Assembly: GCF_000814025.1 (NCBI RefSeq)
Contig: NZ_JWLL01000009.1
Coordinates: forward strand, 173,852-237,851
From: Tateyamaria sp. ANG-S1
GTDB taxonomy: Bacteria > Pseudomonadota > Alphaproteobacteria > Rhodobacterales > Rhodobacteraceae
Length of the DNA: 64,000 nt
Direction of reading: 5' to 3'
Below the pieces are notes generated by a model. That model worked only from the letters and a program-made list of their open reading frames with translations. It did no database searches and was not told where the DNA came from. Both the position numbers and the translations under genes were made by a program. Position 1 is the first letter of the stretch; each line of letters opens with the position of its first letter. Shown here in pieces: positions 43,086 to 54,127 of the stretch.

Positions 43086-43454
43086 TCAGCCTGTTTGATC
43101 ATGGAGGCGGTCGTACAAGCTTTCGGCAACCGAGCAGGCCTTTAGAATCTGCAGGAGTAGTTTGGCAATTTTATCTTTTTGCTTCGGCGTCGGATCATTG
43201 AAGTGACCAAATCCAACGTTGATCCCACTCCGCAACCCTTCGATCTCGCCAAGAAGTTCCGCGAACGCCGGTCCAATTTCGGACGTAAAGTCTTCCGGCC
43301 TTAGCGGGTCGAGCTCTAGCGATACGTCAACCAGCCTATCGCGATACTTACCTTTACTTCTGAGAAGAAAATAGCACGCTTGGCTTACTCGTTCCTGTAA
43401 ACTGTCGTCGGCTCCCACCGTGAGTTCATCTCTGTATGAACCTTTCGTTTTCAC
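43086..43454 (-). CDS. Small protein of unknown function inserted after adk
   Basis: The 122-aa protein starts at GTG with aaaaggg upstream and lies 31 bases after the adk stop on the same strand, so it is probably co-transcribed with secY-adk. It is helical and charged (SQACYFLLRSKGKYRDRLVD, LLLQILKACSVAESLYDRLH). Its composition is more AT-rich than the ribosomal genes. I recognise no family, and no ribosomal role is implied by sequence. Confidence 0.55.
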   Translation of the reverse strand: MKTKGSYRDELTVGADDSLQERVSQACYFLLRSKGKYRDRLVDVSLELDPLRPEDFTSEIGPAFAELLGEIEGLRSGINVGFGHFNDPTPKQKDKIAKLLLQILKACSVAESLYDRLHDQTG

Positions 43455-43485
43455 AGTGTTTGCCCTTTTCGACCGGCTTACTTAC

Positions 43486-44061
43486 TCAGCCAAGAACACC
43501 CGCAATCGCCGCCTTCACATCCGCGATCTCGCCCAGCCCATCGACCTTCGTCAGCTGCCCCTTGGCATAGTAGTACCCAATCAGCGGAGACGTCTTCTTG
43601 TAGTACTCCATCAGGCGCACTTTCATCGACTCGGCGTTGTCATCCGCACGTACGGGCTGGCCTGCGGCAGCAGCCTCGGCGGCGCGGCCAACGATGCGGT
43701 CCACCAGAACCTCGTCATTGACCTCAAGTTCGATCACGGCATCGAGGGTCTCGCCCTTCTCCGCCAGCAGATCCGCCAGCGCATCCGCCTGCGCCAGCGT
43801 GCGTGGGAAGCCGTCAAAGATGAAGCCGTTCGCCTTGACCGTCTCAAGCTGTTCGCGGATCAGGCCGATGACAATCTCGTCGGTCACAAGCCCACCGCGG
43901 TCCATGACGTCAGCCACTATCCGGCCCATCTCGGTGCCCGACGCTTTGGCCGCGCGCAGCATATCGCCCGTGCTCAACTGCACCATGCCGCGCTCTTCCA
44001 CCAGAAAACGCGCCTGCGTTCCCTTTCCCGCGCCCGGCGGGCCCAAGAGAATAATGTTCAT
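43486..44061 (-). CDS. adk: Adenylate kinase
   Basis: The 191-aa enzyme interconverts ATP, AMP and ADP. Visible blocks are [13 protein letters not shown] (P-loop), [27 protein letters not shown] and VLVDRIVGR. The lid is short and lacks the four Zn cysteines. It follows secY by 24 bases, the common secY-adk order. Confidence 0.97.
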   Translation of the reverse strand: MNIILLGPPGAGKGTQARFLVEERGMVQLSTGDMLRAAKASGTEMGRIVADVMDRGGLVTDEIVIGLIREQLETVKANGFIFDGFPRTLAQADALADLLAEKGETLDAVIELEVNDEVLVDRIVGRAAEAAAAGQPVRADDNAESMKVRLMEYYKKTSPLIGYYYAKGQLTKVDGLGEIADVKAAIAGVLG

Positions 44062-44085
44062 CAGCTGTCCCCTCCCTGTGCCGCC

Positions 44086-45450
<1,365 letters not shown>

Positions 45451-45567
45451 GCGGGTGTGTTCCTTTATGGCGAAACGCCGCCCTGCACGGTTTCCCGGCG
45501 GGCGGCGTAGGAAAGACTAGAGACTATGTAAGCCGCAAATTTGCAGCTCACAAGGCGTCAAACTGGC

Positions 45568-46038
45568 TTACTCGGCGGCCGCCGCGGTGGTCGTCAGCGA
45601 CCCGCCCGCTTTTTCAACGGCTTCCACAGCGGACTTCGACGCACCAGTCACCGAAAGTTCAACTTTCGTGGTGATCTCACCCTTGGCCAGAACGCGGACA
45701 CCGTCCAGCTTGCGGCGCACGAGGCCGGATGCGATCAGCGCATCCTCGTCAATAGCTGCTTTGGCGTCCAGCTTGCCCGCATCGATGAACTTCTGGATCA
45801 GGCCCAGGTTCACAACGGCGAAAGCCTTGCGGTTCGGCTTGTTAAAGCCACGCTTGGGCAGACGTTGGTAAAGCGGCATCTGGCCGCCTTCGTAGCCGTT
45901 GATGGCCACACCCGAACGGGACTTCTGACCTTTGATACCACGGCCACCCATCTTGCCCTTGCCAGAGCCGGGACCGCGGCCAACGCGGGTGCGTTTCTTG
46001 GTTGCGCCAGGATTGTCGCGCAGTTCGTTCAGTTTCAT
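45568..46038 (-). CDS. rplO: 50S ribosomal protein L15
   Basis: The 156-aa protein starts [20 protein letters not shown] and has the Gly/Arg-rich L15 region [20 protein letters not shown]. It heads a rplO-secY-adk unit that is separated from rpmD by 4 kb of unrelated genes. The ATG at 46038 has aaggagaa upstream. Confidence 0.97.
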   Translation of the reverse strand: MKLNELRDNPGATKKRTRVGRGPGSGKGKMGGRGIKGQKSRSGVAINGYEGGQMPLYQRLPKRGFNKPNRKAFAVVNLGLIQKFIDAGKLDAKAAIDEDALIASGLVRRKLDGVRVLAKGEITTKVELSVTGASKSAVEAVEKAGGSLTTTAAAAE

Positions 46039-46135
46039 ATCGCTTCTCCTTGCCGGATGTGCCCCACGAAGCGTGAACAGGACAACCACGGCGTTTCTTG
46101 GTTTTGATTCTCGCGGCGCAGTGCGCCACCGGGCG

Positions 46136-46164
46136 CGTATAGACGGGCCAATCGGTTCAGGCAA
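46136..46164 (-). promoter_or_regulatory. Candidate sigma70 promoter of rplO-secY-adk
   Basis: TTGCCT at 46159-46164 and TATACG at 46136-46141 (minus strand) are separated by exactly 17 bases. They lie about 98 bases upstream of the rplO ATG, where the normal spc operon would be continuous. Confidence 0.65.
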
Positions 46165-46192
46165 CCCTCAGACATGCGCAACAGGGCACCAC

Positions 46193-46227
46193 ACAAAACA
46201 AAAGTCGCGCCCCAAAAGGGACGCGAC
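46193..46227 (-). terminator. Terminator after the VPLPA-CTERM gene
   Basis: A 10-bp stem (gtcgcgtccc / ggggcgcgac, one G-U pair) with a tttt loop is followed by TTTTGTTTTGT on the minus strand. Confidence 0.85.
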
Positions 46228-46250
46228 CCATCACCAGTTAACACACAATT

Positions 46251-46895
46251 CTATGCCTGCTTGCGACGCATCCGGGCTCCAGCAGCACCCAGGCCAAGTG
46301 CACCCAGCAACAGGAACCCTGTTGCGGGCAGCGGAATGGGTGTCGGCGTGAAACTCAGACCGGCAACCGTAAAGTCGTCGTTGCGCCCGATCGCACCGAT
46401 CCCGAAGGACAGGCCGATATTCTCACCATTGGGCGAAATGCCGGCCAGATCGAACGATGTGGTCGGGACATCCTGAAAGCTCACGATGCGCGAGAACGAA
46501 CTGCCCACGACGGAGCCAAAGGCAAAGTCATCGTTACCGTCCACATTCCCGAACAGGATCGAATCCAGCGTCACCTCGCGGCTGAAGCTGAACACAAGAA
46601 CATCATTGCCGAAGAACCCGTCAATCTGATCGCTGTCAAAAAATGGCGCATCCGCACCAAGCCCGTCATTGTCCTGATCGACGAGGCGGGTGTTGAAGTT
46701 GATATTGCCCGGGTTTGGATTTCTGGGAAACGTGCCCGCCGTAACGGTCAACGTCAGATTGCCAAAGTCAAACATCAACTGGTTGGCCGGAGCCGGATCT
46801 GACCCGGTGAAATCCACGCTCAATGCACTCGCAGCACTTCCCATAGCCGCAATTGCAAAGGCTGCGCCTGCCAAAGTATTCCGAATAATCCGCAT
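46251..46895 (-). CDS. VPLPA-CTERM exosortase-sorted secreted protein
   Basis: The 214-aa protein has a signal peptide (MRIIRNTLAGAAFAIAAMGS to about AASA) and a C-terminal sorting tail of the VPLPA type: IPLPATGFLLLGALGLGAAG then ARMRRKQA (Pro-Leu-Pro-Ala, membrane helix, basic end). Such proteins are processed by an exosortase and often go to the surface or biofilm matrix. The body is rich in Asp/Gly/Phe repeats such as FGNVDGNDDFAFG. The start at 46895 has gaaggg upstream. No exosortase gene is in the window. Confidence 0.88.
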   Translation of the reverse strand: MRIIRNTLAGAAFAIAAMGSAASALSVDFTGSDPAPANQLMFDFGNLTLTVTAGTFPRNPNPGNINFNTRLVDQDNDGLGADAPFFDSDQIDGFFGNDVLVFSFSREVTLDSILFGNVDGNDDFAFGSVVGSSFSRIVSFQDVPTTSFDLAGISPNGENIGLSFGIGAIGRNDDFTVAGLSFTPTPIPLPATGFLLLGALGLGAAGARMRRKQA

Positions 46896-47273
46896 GAAAC
46901 TATACCCTTCCACACTATCCACACCAAACATTCACAAGTCATATTCGGTCGAATCGTCTGGAAGTACAGGGTTTACTTAATCGTTCGTTAATCATTCTAC
47001 CCGCAGTGGATTCACTTCAACCAACGCGAGCGAATTGGTTCAATTCTATCGTCAATCCTTTCACTTTTTTGGCATTGGCCACGATGCAAATCAATAAAGC
47101 AGGCCGCCGCGTCACATATGGAATCGACCGGCATGCACAATTCGCCAGGGTATGGAAAACCGGACTGCCCCGCCGCCAATGAAAAAGCTACGCCTACGCA
47201 CGGCGGATGTGGTCCGCATATTTTTTGATGACGCTTTTGCCCGGCTGGGCGAACTTGATTTTGGAGAAATCCA
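46896..47273. other. Divergent intergenic region
   Basis: A 378-base gene-free stretch between the VPLPA gene and the first membrane paralogue. It is relatively AT-rich near 46910-47060 and holds promoters for both sides, but I cannot name convincing hexamers. A ggag site at about 47263 serves the TTG start at 47274. Confidence 0.4.
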
Positions 47274-47921
47274 TTGTTTGACGCCATTACCCAAGGCGGC
47301 GACCCCCTGCGCCTTTTCGGCATCGCCTCGGCCGTCCTCAGCATCTATGCCTTCTACCCCTACGCCCGCGATGTGGTGCGTGGCCGAACACAGCCGCAAC
47401 GGGCATGCTGGCTGATCTGGTCGGTCCTCGGCAGCATCGCCCTTGTCTCCCAGATCGTCGAAGGCGCAACCGAGTCGCTCTGGTTTGCGGCCATTCAGGT
47501 CGGCTGGACCGTCGTGATCTTCGGCCTGGCCATCTGGCGCGGTCAGGGCCGGTTCCTGAACCCGGGTGACGAGTCGATCCTCGCCGCCGCCGCCATCGGT
47601 CTGGGCCTTTGGGCCACGACGGACAGCGCGGCCTATGCGCTCTTCATCACCATCTCGATCTCCATGCTGGGTGGTGCAGCAACCATCGCCAAAGCCTACC
47701 GCGCGCCGGGGACCGAGACGATGTCGACATGGGTCATCTCATGGGCGGCGTCGGCCTGTGCGATCTGCGCGGTCGGCAGCCTCGACCGGGTGCTGCTGGC
47801 CTACCCGCTCTACCTTCTGTGCCTCTACACCGGGATCATCCTCGCCATGGCCATGGGCCGCAATCGCGGACGTCAGGTGGTATTTTCGACCACAAGGCGA
47901 ACCGCCGGGGACCTCATGTAG
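47274..47921 (+). CDS. Multi-pass membrane protein, paralogue 1
   Basis: The 215-aa protein has about seven membrane helices. It appears to start at TTG (TTG-TTT-GAC-GCC) behind ggag; no in-frame ATG before the conserved N-terminus exists. The segment SIYAFYPYARDVVRGRTQPQ then RACWLIWSVLG recurs in the next gene as IYAFWPYIRDILTNRTRPER then ASWLIWALLS, so the two are paralogues. The motif loosely resembles a PQ-loop, but I do not assign a family. Function is unknown. Confidence 0.72.
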   Translation: MFDAITQGGDPLRLFGIASAVLSIYAFYPYARDVVRGRTQPQRACWLIWSVLGSIALVSQIVEGATESLWFAAIQVGWTVVIFGLAIWRGQGRFLNPGDESILAAAAIGLGLWATTDSAAYALFITISISMLGGAATIAKAYRAPGTETMSTWVISWAASACAICAVGSLDRVLLAYPLYLLCLYTGIILAMAMGRNRGRQVVFSTTRRTAGDLM

Positions 47922-48050
47922 AAAAAGCGCGGGCCAGCGCAAGATATAGCTGTTCTTGGGCAGATTTCGGGTATACTCGCAGCCCAATACAGACCCGAAT
48001 GGGCACAAACGCACACCGAAACAGGCCACCACACACAACCGGAGCCCCCC

Positions 48051-48746
48051 TTGCTGCACGCCATTGCACAGCATCCTGATGTCGCATACCGCGCCGGGCT
48101 CGCCTCGGCCCTGCTCAGCATCTATGCGTTCTGGCCCTACATTCGCGACATCCTGACAAACCGCACACGACCCGAACGAGCCTCATGGCTGATCTGGGCG
48201 CTACTCAGCGCTGTGTCCTTGCTCAGTCAGGTCTATGAAGGCGCCGACAGGTCGCTCGGCTTCGCCGCGATCCAGACCGCGGGCACCGTCATCATCTGCG
48301 CCCTGACCTTCTGGAAAACGACCGGCCTGAAGTTCCAGACCGAGGACAGCCAGGTTCTGACGGCAACCGCCGTCGGCATCTGGCTCTGGGCCGAGATGGA
48401 AAGTGCCGCCTATGCCCTCTTCGTCACCATCACCATGTCGATGATGGGCGGGCTTCTGACGATGAAAAAGGCGTTCCTCGACCCGCAATCTGAAACGTGG
48501 GCCACATGGGCCGCATTCTTCGTCTCTGCCCTGTTGGCCGTCGTGGCCGTCGGGCGCGCGGACTGGCTGCTGCTGGCCTACCCGCTCTATGTCATGGCGC
48601 TGTCTGGTGGGATCATGGCCTGTATGGCCGCAGGGCGGCTCGTGCAAAAGCGGCGCCCGGTCGCAGAAGAGCCCGAGCATCGCCAGCAGCTGACCCTGTC
48701 GGTCATGTCGTTTCAACGGGCGGGTTCACCCAGCGCGTCGGAGTGA
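48051..48746 (+). CDS. Multi-pass membrane protein, paralogue 2
   Basis: The 231-aa protein is a tandem relative of the previous gene, also with a TTG start behind ggag and about seven helices. Shared blocks are the PYxRDxxxxRTxPxRAxWLIW segment, the central SAAYALFxTIxxSMxGG and the LLAYPLYxxxLxxGIxxAMAxGR end. It has a longer polar C-tail (RPVAEEPEHRQQ...). Its 3' end overlaps the convergent isomerase gene by 44 bases. Function is unknown. Confidence 0.72.
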   Translation: MLHAIAQHPDVAYRAGLASALLSIYAFWPYIRDILTNRTRPERASWLIWALLSAVSLLSQVYEGADRSLGFAAIQTAGTVIICALTFWKTTGLKFQTEDSQVLTATAVGIWLWAEMESAAYALFVTITMSMMGGLLTMKKAFLDPQSETWATWAAFFVSALLAVVAVGRADWLLLAYPLYVMALSGGIMACMAAGRLVQKRRPVAEEPEHRQQLTLSVMSFQRAGSPSASE

Positions 48747-49347
48747 ACGGCTGCGTGACCGCGCGTTCCAGCACCTCCAGCCGGTCCTGCCCATAAAACA
48801 CCTCCCCCTCCAGCACATAGGTCGGTGAGCCAAACACACTGGCCGCCAACGCGGCCTGTGCGTTCGCCTCATACTGCACCGCCACATCAGGCGCACTGGC
48901 CGCAGCAAAGAGCGCATCCGCATCATGCCCCAACCGGGCCACGAGCGCGCGCAACGTGAACGCATCCGACAAGTCCGCATCGTCCCGCCAGTGCGCCTCC
49001 AGAATGGCATGCGCCAGTGCATCGATATCCGGCCCCCGATCCCCAAGAGCGAGGATTAAGTGGCTGGCCAGCGTATAATCCGCATCGTGATGCGTCGGGC
49101 GGAACGACACGACCGGCACGTCCCGCAGCTCCGCCCACCGCTCGATCTCCCGGCCAAAGAAATAGTCCACATGCGCCTGCGTCCGCTGCCGAAACGGCAG
49201 ACTGCCCTGCGCTTCGACCACCGGCGACAGGGGAATGGGGCGATGCACCAGCGTCAGCCCGTGCGCGGCACAAATCTGCATCACACGTTTTGAACCAAGA
49301 TAAGCAAAGGCGGAATGCGCGGAATAGTAATAGGTCAATTCGGTCAT
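48703..49347 (-). CDS. 2-hydroxychromene-2-carboxylate isomerase-like protein (DsbA fold)
   Basis: The 214-aa protein starts TYYYSAHSAFAYLGSKRVMQ, the kappa-class glutathione-transferase/DsbA opening in which Ser replaces the Cys pair, then HRPIPLSPVVEAQG and near the end VFGSPTYVLEGEVFYGQDRL. Relatives isomerise aromatic degradation intermediates with glutathione. No aromatic pathway genes lie nearby, so the substrate may differ. The ATG at 49347 was chosen. Confidence 0.85.
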   Translation of the reverse strand: MTELTYYYSAHSAFAYLGSKRVMQICAAHGLTLVHRPIPLSPVVEAQGSLPFRQRTQAHVDYFFGREIERWAELRDVPVVSFRPTHHDADYTLASHLILALGDRGPDIDALAHAILEAHWRDDADLSDAFTLRALVARLGHDADALFAAASAPDVAVQYEANAQAALAASVFGSPTYVLEGEVFYGQDRLEVLERAVTQPFTPTRWVNPPVETT

Positions 49348-49426
49348 GATCCACAGGCTAGGGTGCAACGCACAAGCACACAATGCACCGTTGCGCATGA
49401 GGGTCGGGCAATGCCACTCTGCATCC

Positions 49427-50146
49427 ATGTTCCGCGCCCTCACCCTCGCCGCTGCCCTCGCAACCGCCCTGCCCTCAGCACTCACAGCCGCAGGATGCGC
49501 AAGAGACGCGATGCTGGTCTTTGACGGCTCCGCCTCCATGGACGAGCTCAGCTTCGACATCTCGCGCAAGACCCGCATCGTGGACGCGCGGCAGGCGCTG
49601 CGCGACGCGCTGCCCGACATCACCCCCTTCCGCCGCGTGGGCCTTCTGACCTACGGCCCCGGCAGCAACGCAGACAGCTGCGCCAATATCGACCTCCGCT
49701 TCGGCCCTCGCGCCGATGCCGCCACCGACATCCTGACCGAAATCGACGCGATGCAACCCAAGGGGCTGACGGCCCTCGCCGCCTCCGTCCGCGCGGCAGC
49801 AGACGCGCTCGACTACCGCAACCGATCCGGCATCGTCGTGCTGGTGACAGACGGTAATGAGACCTGCGGCGGACGGCCTTGCGCGCTTGGAACAGCACTC
49901 GCGTCCGAGGCCAAAGACCTCACCGTCCACGTCATCGGCTTCCAGGTGGTCGTGGACTTCTTCAGCTGGGACAACCCGGAACAGGTGGACGTGGGCGCAG
50001 GCAACACGGTGGCCAAATGCCTCGCGGACCGGACAGGTGGGCTCTACGTCTCGACAGAAACGGTGGACGAACTCGCGGACGCGCTGCGCGCCACGCTGGG
50101 CTGCGCTCTGATCGGATCAACCACCCCCAGGCGCACAGTATCGTAG
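49427..50146 (+). CDS. Secreted von Willebrand factor A domain protein
   Basis: The 239-aa protein has a signal peptide (MFRALTLAAALATALPSALT then AAG). Its VWA domain has the MIDAS motif DGSAS at 33-37 and VLVTDGNET later, so it probably binds a divalent metal. Several cysteines (SCANID, TCGGRPC, AKCLAD) suggest disulfides in the periplasm. It is divergent from the isomerase gene. Binding partner unknown. Confidence 0.85.
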   Translation: MFRALTLAAALATALPSALTAAGCARDAMLVFDGSASMDELSFDISRKTRIVDARQALRDALPDITPFRRVGLLTYGPGSNADSCANIDLRFGPRADAATDILTEIDAMQPKGLTALAASVRAAADALDYRNRSGIVVLVTDGNETCGGRPCALGTALASEAKDLTVHVIGFQVVVDFFSWDNPEQVDVGAGNTVAKCLADRTGGLYVSTETVDELADALRATLGCALIGSTTPRRTVS

Positions 50147-50152
50147 GCACTC

Positions 50153-50186
50153 AAACGAAAACGCCCCACCAAAAGGCGGGGCGTTC
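50153..50186 (-). terminator. Terminator after rpmD
   Basis: On the minus strand aacgccccgcc / ggtggggcgtt (one G-U pair) with loop tttt is followed by TTCGTTTG. It lies about 42 bases after the rpmD stop and is also close to the end of the convergent VWA gene. Confidence 0.75.
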
Positions 50187-50226
50187 AAAGTCTGTCATCC
50201 GGCACAGCGCCAGACAGCCGGGGCGT

Positions 50227-50415
50227 TTAGCCCTTCTCTTCGATGATCTCGACCAGGTGCGGGATTTTCCGGACCATGCCGCGGACGGAAGGCGTATCTT
50301 CCAGCTCACGGGTCTTGTGCATCTTGTTCAGGCCCAGGCCGATCAGGGTCGCGCGCTGGTCTTGCGGACGACGGATGGGCGAGCCGATCTGTTTGACGAC
50401 GATTGTCTTTGCCAT
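50227..50415 (-). CDS. rpmD: 50S ribosomal protein L30
   Basis: The 62-aa protein ([20 protein letters not shown] then [18 protein letters not shown]) is L30 of bacterial length. It follows rpsE by 5 bases and is the last gene before a terminator and a 4-kb insertion. Confidence 0.97.
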   Translation of the reverse strand: MAKTIVVKQIGSPIRRPQDQRATLIGLGLNKMHKTRELEDTPSVRGMVRKIPHLVEIIEEKG

Positions 50416-50420
50416 CTGTC

Positions 50421-50999
50421 TCAGGCCTCCTCAGCCACTTGGCTTTGCTCGGACGGCGCTTCGTCCCGCTTGGGCAGGATGTCAGCGACCTTCTTGCCAC
50501 GACGCTGGGCAACGCCACGGGGGCTTTGCTCTTTCTTCAGACCGTCGATGGTGGCCCGGATCATGTTGTAGGGGTTGGCCGAACCGATGGACTTCGACAC
50601 AACGTCTTTGACGCCCAGCATCTCGAACACGGCACGCATCGGACCACCGGCGATGATCCCGGTACCCTCAGGCGCGGTGCGCATGACGACCTTACCGGCG
50701 CCGTGACGGCCTTCCATGTCGTGGTGCAGCGTGCGGCCTTCGCGCAGTTGCACGCGGATCATCTGGCGCTTGGCTTGCTCGGTGGCCTTGCGAATGGCCT
50801 CGGGGACCTCTTTCGCTTTACCTTTGCCGAAACCGACGCGGCCCTTCTGGTCGCCCACAACGACGAGCGCGGCGAAACCGAAGTTCTTGCCACCTTTCGT
50901 TGTTTTCGACACGCGGTTGATCGCAACCAGGCGATCTGCAAATTCCGGTGCCTCGTCGCGGTCGCGACGGTTGCCCCGGCGGTTTTCACGTTCTGCCAT
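50421..50999 (-). CDS. rpsE: 30S ribosomal protein S5
   Basis: The 192-aa protein has the double-stranded-RNA-binding region [40 protein letters not shown] and [21 protein letters not shown] residues, which define S5. It acts in decoding fidelity. Both ends extend slightly beyond the E. coli protein. Confidence 0.97.
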   Translation of the reverse strand: MAERENRRGNRRDRDEAPEFADRLVAINRVSKTTKGGKNFGFAALVVVGDQKGRVGFGKGKAKEVPEAIRKATEQAKRQMIRVQLREGRTLHHDMEGRHGAGKVVMRTAPEGTGIIAGGPMRAVFEMLGVKDVVSKSIGSANPYNMIRATIDGLKKEQSPRGVAQRRGKKVADILPKRDEAPSEQSQVAEEA

Positions 51000-51102
51000 C
51001 AGAACACATCCTTACTCAGGTGGCTTTCGCCAGTTTAACTCAATCCCAGTGAACCAAAGGCTCCCGGATCATCGGAGGGGCGGTGCCGCCCCTCACAGGG
51101 TC

Positions 51103-51462
51103 TTAGATCTTCAAACCACCTTCACGCGCAGCGTCGGCCAGAGCCTTCACCTTGCCATGAAAGAGGAAACCACCGCGGTCGAAATACGCTTCTTCCACGC
51201 CAGCTTTCTTCGCGCGCTCGGCAATCGCCGTGCCCACCTTGGTGGCCGCGTCGATGTTATTCTTGCCGACAACGCCCAGGTCCTTTTCCAGGGAAGAGGC
51301 CGAGGCGAGGGTCACGCCGTTCACATCGTCGATCAGCTGAACGCTGATGTTCTTGTTGGAACGGTGCACGCTCAGGCGCGCGCGGCCAGCGTTGACCTTG
51401 CGCAGTTTGTTCCGGACGCGCAGGCGGCGCTTGAGGAACAGGGTCCGTTTGCTGTTTGCCAT
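51103..51462 (-). CDS. rplR: 50S ribosomal protein L18
   Basis: The 119-aa protein ([20 protein letters not shown], then [20 protein letters not shown], ending YHGRVKA-like [19 protein letters not shown]) is L18, which binds 5S rRNA. It precedes rpsE after about 100 bases. Confidence 0.97.
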   Translation of the reverse strand: MANSKRTLFLKRRLRVRNKLRKVNAGRARLSVHRSNKNISVQLIDDVNGVTLASASSLEKDLGVVGKNNIDAATKVGTAIAERAKKAGVEEAYFDRGGFLFHGKVKALADAAREGGLKI

Positions 51463-51473
51463 CTGTCTGGTCC

Positions 51474-52007
51474 TTACTTCTTCTTACCTTCCTTGCGGAA
51501 GATAAATTCACCTTTGTAGCGGATGCCTTTGCCCTTGTAGGGCTCGGGCTTACGCCACTCGCGGATTTTCGCGGCCACTTCGCCAACCTGTTGCTGGTCG
51601 ATGCCCTCGACCACAATCTCGGTCTGCTTGGGGGCAGTCACGGTGACACCCTCGGGCGCCACGAAATCCACGTCGTGCGACAGGCCCAGGTTCAGCTTCA
51701 GGGTGTTGCCCTGCATCTGCGCCCGGTAACCCACACCCTGGATCTCCAGCTCTTTCTTGAAGCCTTCGGTCACGCCGGTCACGCAGTTCTGCACCTGCGT
51801 GCGGGACATGCCCCACTGCTGGCGCGCGCGCTTGGACTTGCCGCGGGGTTCGATGGTGACAACGTTGTCTTCGACCTTGAGGGTCACGTCGTCGGTGGCG
51901 GTGAAGCTGCGGGTGCCCTTGGGGCCCTTCACTTCGATCGTCTGACCGGAGAGGGTGGCGGAGACACCCGAGGGCAGATCGACCGGTTTCTTACCAATAC
52001 GAGACAT
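51474..52007 (-). CDS. rplF: 50S ribosomal protein L6
   Basis: The 177-aa protein starts [15 protein letters not shown] and ends with [20 protein letters not shown], the conserved L6 C-terminus. It consists of two duplicated alpha/beta domains that bind 23S rRNA. It is 11 bases from rplR and 12 from rpsH. Confidence 0.97.
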   Translation of the reverse strand: MSRIGKKPVDLPSGVSATLSGQTIEVKGPKGTRSFTATDDVTLKVEDNVVTIEPRGKSKRARQQWGMSRTQVQNCVTGVTEGFKKELEIQGVGYRAQMQGNTLKLNLGLSHDVDFVAPEGVTVTAPKQTEIVVEGIDQQQVGEVAAKIREWRKPEPYKGKGIRYKGEFIFRKEGKKK

Positions 52008-52019
52008 CTGCTGTTCTCC

Positions 52020-52412
52020 TTAGAAGATCGTGCAAAGCACTTCGCCGCCAACATTCTGGCTGCGCGCGCTTGCATCCGACATCACGCCCTTGGAGGTGGA
52101 GACAATCGCGACACCGAGGCCCTGACGGACCTGCGGGATCTCGCCCACACCCATGTACACACGACGGCCGGGCTTGGACACGCGCTTCAGTTCGCGGATC
52201 ACAGGCTCGCCTTCATAGTACTTCAGGCTGATTTCAATGGCCGGGTGGCCGTTTGCACCGGTGGTTTTCTCGAAACCACGGATGTAACCCTCGTCCGCCA
52301 GCACTTCCAGCACGCGCTCGCGCAGTTTCGACGCAGGCGTCTCAACCACGGATTTGCCGCGCATCTGGCTGTTGCGGATACGGGTGAGCATATCGCCGAT
52401 AGGATCGTTCAT
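52020..52412 (-). CDS. rpsH: 30S ribosomal protein S8
   Basis: The 130-aa protein begins [20 protein letters not shown] and ends [20 protein letters not shown], with the [13 protein letters not shown] motif. S8 binds the 16S central domain and in many bacteria represses the spc operon. Confidence 0.97.
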   Translation of the reverse strand: MNDPIGDMLTRIRNSQMRGKSVVETPASKLRERVLEVLADEGYIRGFEKTTGANGHPAIEISLKYYEGEPVIRELKRVSKPGRRVYMGVGEIPQVRQGLGVAIVSTSKGVMSDASARSQNVGGEVLCTIF

Positions 52413-52425
52413 GACTATCTCTCCC

Positions 52426-52731
52426 TTACCAGCTTGATTTCACAAGACCGGGGATCTGGCCGGCAGAGCCAAGCTCCCGCAACGCGATCCGGCTGATCTT
52501 CAGCTTACGGTAGTAAGCGTGCGGCCGACCGGTCAGCTGGCAGCGATTGTGAAGGCGCGTGGCCGAGCTGTTGCGGGGCAGTTTTGCCAGCTTCAGCGAG
52601 GCGCGGAAACGCTCTTCCATCGGTTTGCTTTCATCGCTGATGATCTCTTTCAAAGCCGCGCGCTTTGCCGCGTACTTCTTCACCAGCTTTTCGCGCTTCA
52701 CTTCGCGCGCGATCATGGATTTTTTCGCCAT
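52426..52731 (-). CDS. rpsN: 30S ribosomal protein S14 (zinc-independent type)
   Basis: The 101-aa protein ([20 protein letters not shown], then [20 protein letters not shown]) is the long S14 form. The two CxxC zinc pairs of the short form are absent. Confidence 0.97.
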   Translation of the reverse strand: MAKKSMIAREVKREKLVKKYAAKRAALKEIISDESKPMEERFRASLKLAKLPRNSSATRLHNRCQLTGRPHAYYRKLKISRIALRELGSAGQIPGLVKSSW

Positions 52732-52748
52732 ATCTTGTTCTCCCGCGC

Positions 52749-53312
52749 TTACGAGTTGAAGGGCATGTTGAAGTGCTTCAGCAAGGATTTTGCTTCGGCA
52801 TCGGTGTCGGCTGTCGTGGTGATCACGATGTCCATCCCCCAGGTCTCGTCGACCTTGTCGAAGTCGATCTCGGGGAAGACGATGTGCTCTTTCATGCCCA
52901 TGGCGTAGTTGCCACGGCCATCAAAGGATGTGCCGGACACGCCGCGGAAGTCGCGGACGCGGGGCAGCGCGATGGTGATCAGACGGTCCAGGAATTCATA
53001 CATGCGGTCGCCGCGCAGGGTAACCTTCGCACCCAAGGGCATGTCCTCACGCACGCGGAAGCCAGCGATGGACTTCTTGGCGCGGGTGGTCATGGCCTTT
53101 TGACCGGCGATGGCGGTCAGATCTTCCTGTGCGGATTTTGCTTTCTTGCTGTCTTTGACAGCTTCAGCGCCGCAACCGATGTTCAGAACGATCTTGTCCA
53201 GACGCGGGATCTGCATGTCGTTCTTGTAGCCGAATTCCTCTTTCAGGGCAGCGCGGATGCTGTCCTTGTACTGGGCCTTCAGGCGCGGGGTGTAGTTGGC
53301 TGTGTCGAGCAT
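52749..53312 (-). CDS. rplE: 50S ribosomal protein L5
   Basis: The 187-aa protein contains [37 protein letters not shown] residues and the C-terminal [21 protein letters not shown]5 binds 5S rRNA and contacts the P site. The start overlaps the rplX stop by one base. Confidence 0.97.
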   Translation of the reverse strand: MLDTANYTPRLKAQYKDSIRAALKEEFGYKNDMQIPRLDKIVLNIGCGAEAVKDSKKAKSAQEDLTAIAGQKAMTTRAKKSIAGFRVREDMPLGAKVTLRGDRMYEFLDRLITIALPRVRDFRGVSGTSFDGRGNYAMGMKEHIVFPEIDFDKVDETWGMDIVITTTADTDAEAKSLLKHFNMPFNS

Positions 53313-53617
53313 CAGATCACGTCCCCTGTTGTCTTGGCAAAGCGCACTTTCTTGTCTCCATCCATCTTGAAGCCCACGCGGGTGGGTTTGCCGTTGGAGT
53401 CGAGCAGCGCAAGGTTGCTAAGGTCGATCGGCATCGCCTTGGGGATGCGACCACCTTGGCTTTGCTGGGTCTGACGGGTGGCGCGGATGGCGATGTTGAT
53501 GCCATCAACAACGGCCTTGTTCGCCTTGGGGTTCACGGAAGAAATGGTGCCTTCCTTGCCCTTGTCCTTGCCAGCGAGAACGACGACCTTGTCGCCTTTT
53601 TTCAGTTTGGCAGCCAT
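53312..53617 (-). CDS. rplX: 50S ribosomal protein L24
   Basis: The 101-aa protein has the KOW motif [20 protein letters not shown] near the start and ends with [13 protein letters not shown]24 is an assembly initiator of the large subunit. One base separates it from rplN. Confidence 0.97.
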   Translation of the reverse strand: MAAKLKKGDKVVVLAGKDKGKEGTISSVNPKANKAVVDGINIAIRATRQTQQSQGGRIPKAMPIDLSNLALLDSNGKPTRVGFKMDGDKKVRFAKTTGDVI

Positions 53618-53618
53618 A

Positions 53619-53987
53619 TCACAGCACCTCCGGGGCGAGCGAGATGATTTTCATGAAGTTCTTGCCGCGCAGTTCGCGAACAACCGGCCCGAAGATACGT
53701 GTGCCAACGGGTTCGTTGTTGTTGTTCAGGATGACGGCGGCGTTGCGATCAAAGCGGATCGCGGTGCCGTCTTCGCGACGGACCTCCTTGGCGGTGCGCA
53801 CGACGACGGCCTTGCGGACGTCGCCTTTCTTCACGCGACCACGTGGGATGGCTTCCTTGACCGACACGACGATGATGTCGCCCACGGATGCGTATTTACG
53901 CTTGGAACCACCCAGAACCTTGATGCACTGCACTCGGCGGGCGCCGGAGTTGTCAGCAACATCCAGGTTTGTCTGCATCTGGATCAT
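53619..53987 (-). CDS. rplN: 50S ribosomal protein L14
   Basis: The 122-aa protein ([20 protein letters not shown], then [20 protein letters not shown], ending [10 protein letters not shown]) is full-length L14, part of the intersubunit bridge. Confidence 0.98.
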   Translation of the reverse strand: MIQMQTNLDVADNSGARRVQCIKVLGGSKRKYASVGDIIVVSVKEAIPRGRVKKGDVRKAVVVRTAKEVRREDGTAIRFDRNAAVILNNNNEPVGTRIFGPVVRELRGKNFMKIISLAPEVL

Positions 53988-54127
53988 TTGGTGTCTCCCG
54001 ACCTTTGGGGGGCTGATGCGTTCGCCTGATCCCCAGGGTTTCGATTAATGCGGTTGGTGCGTTGGCTCATCCGGCCCCTTGGCCCGTCTTCGCGAAGACA
54101 GACCGTCAGGTCTGGATGAGCGCAGGC

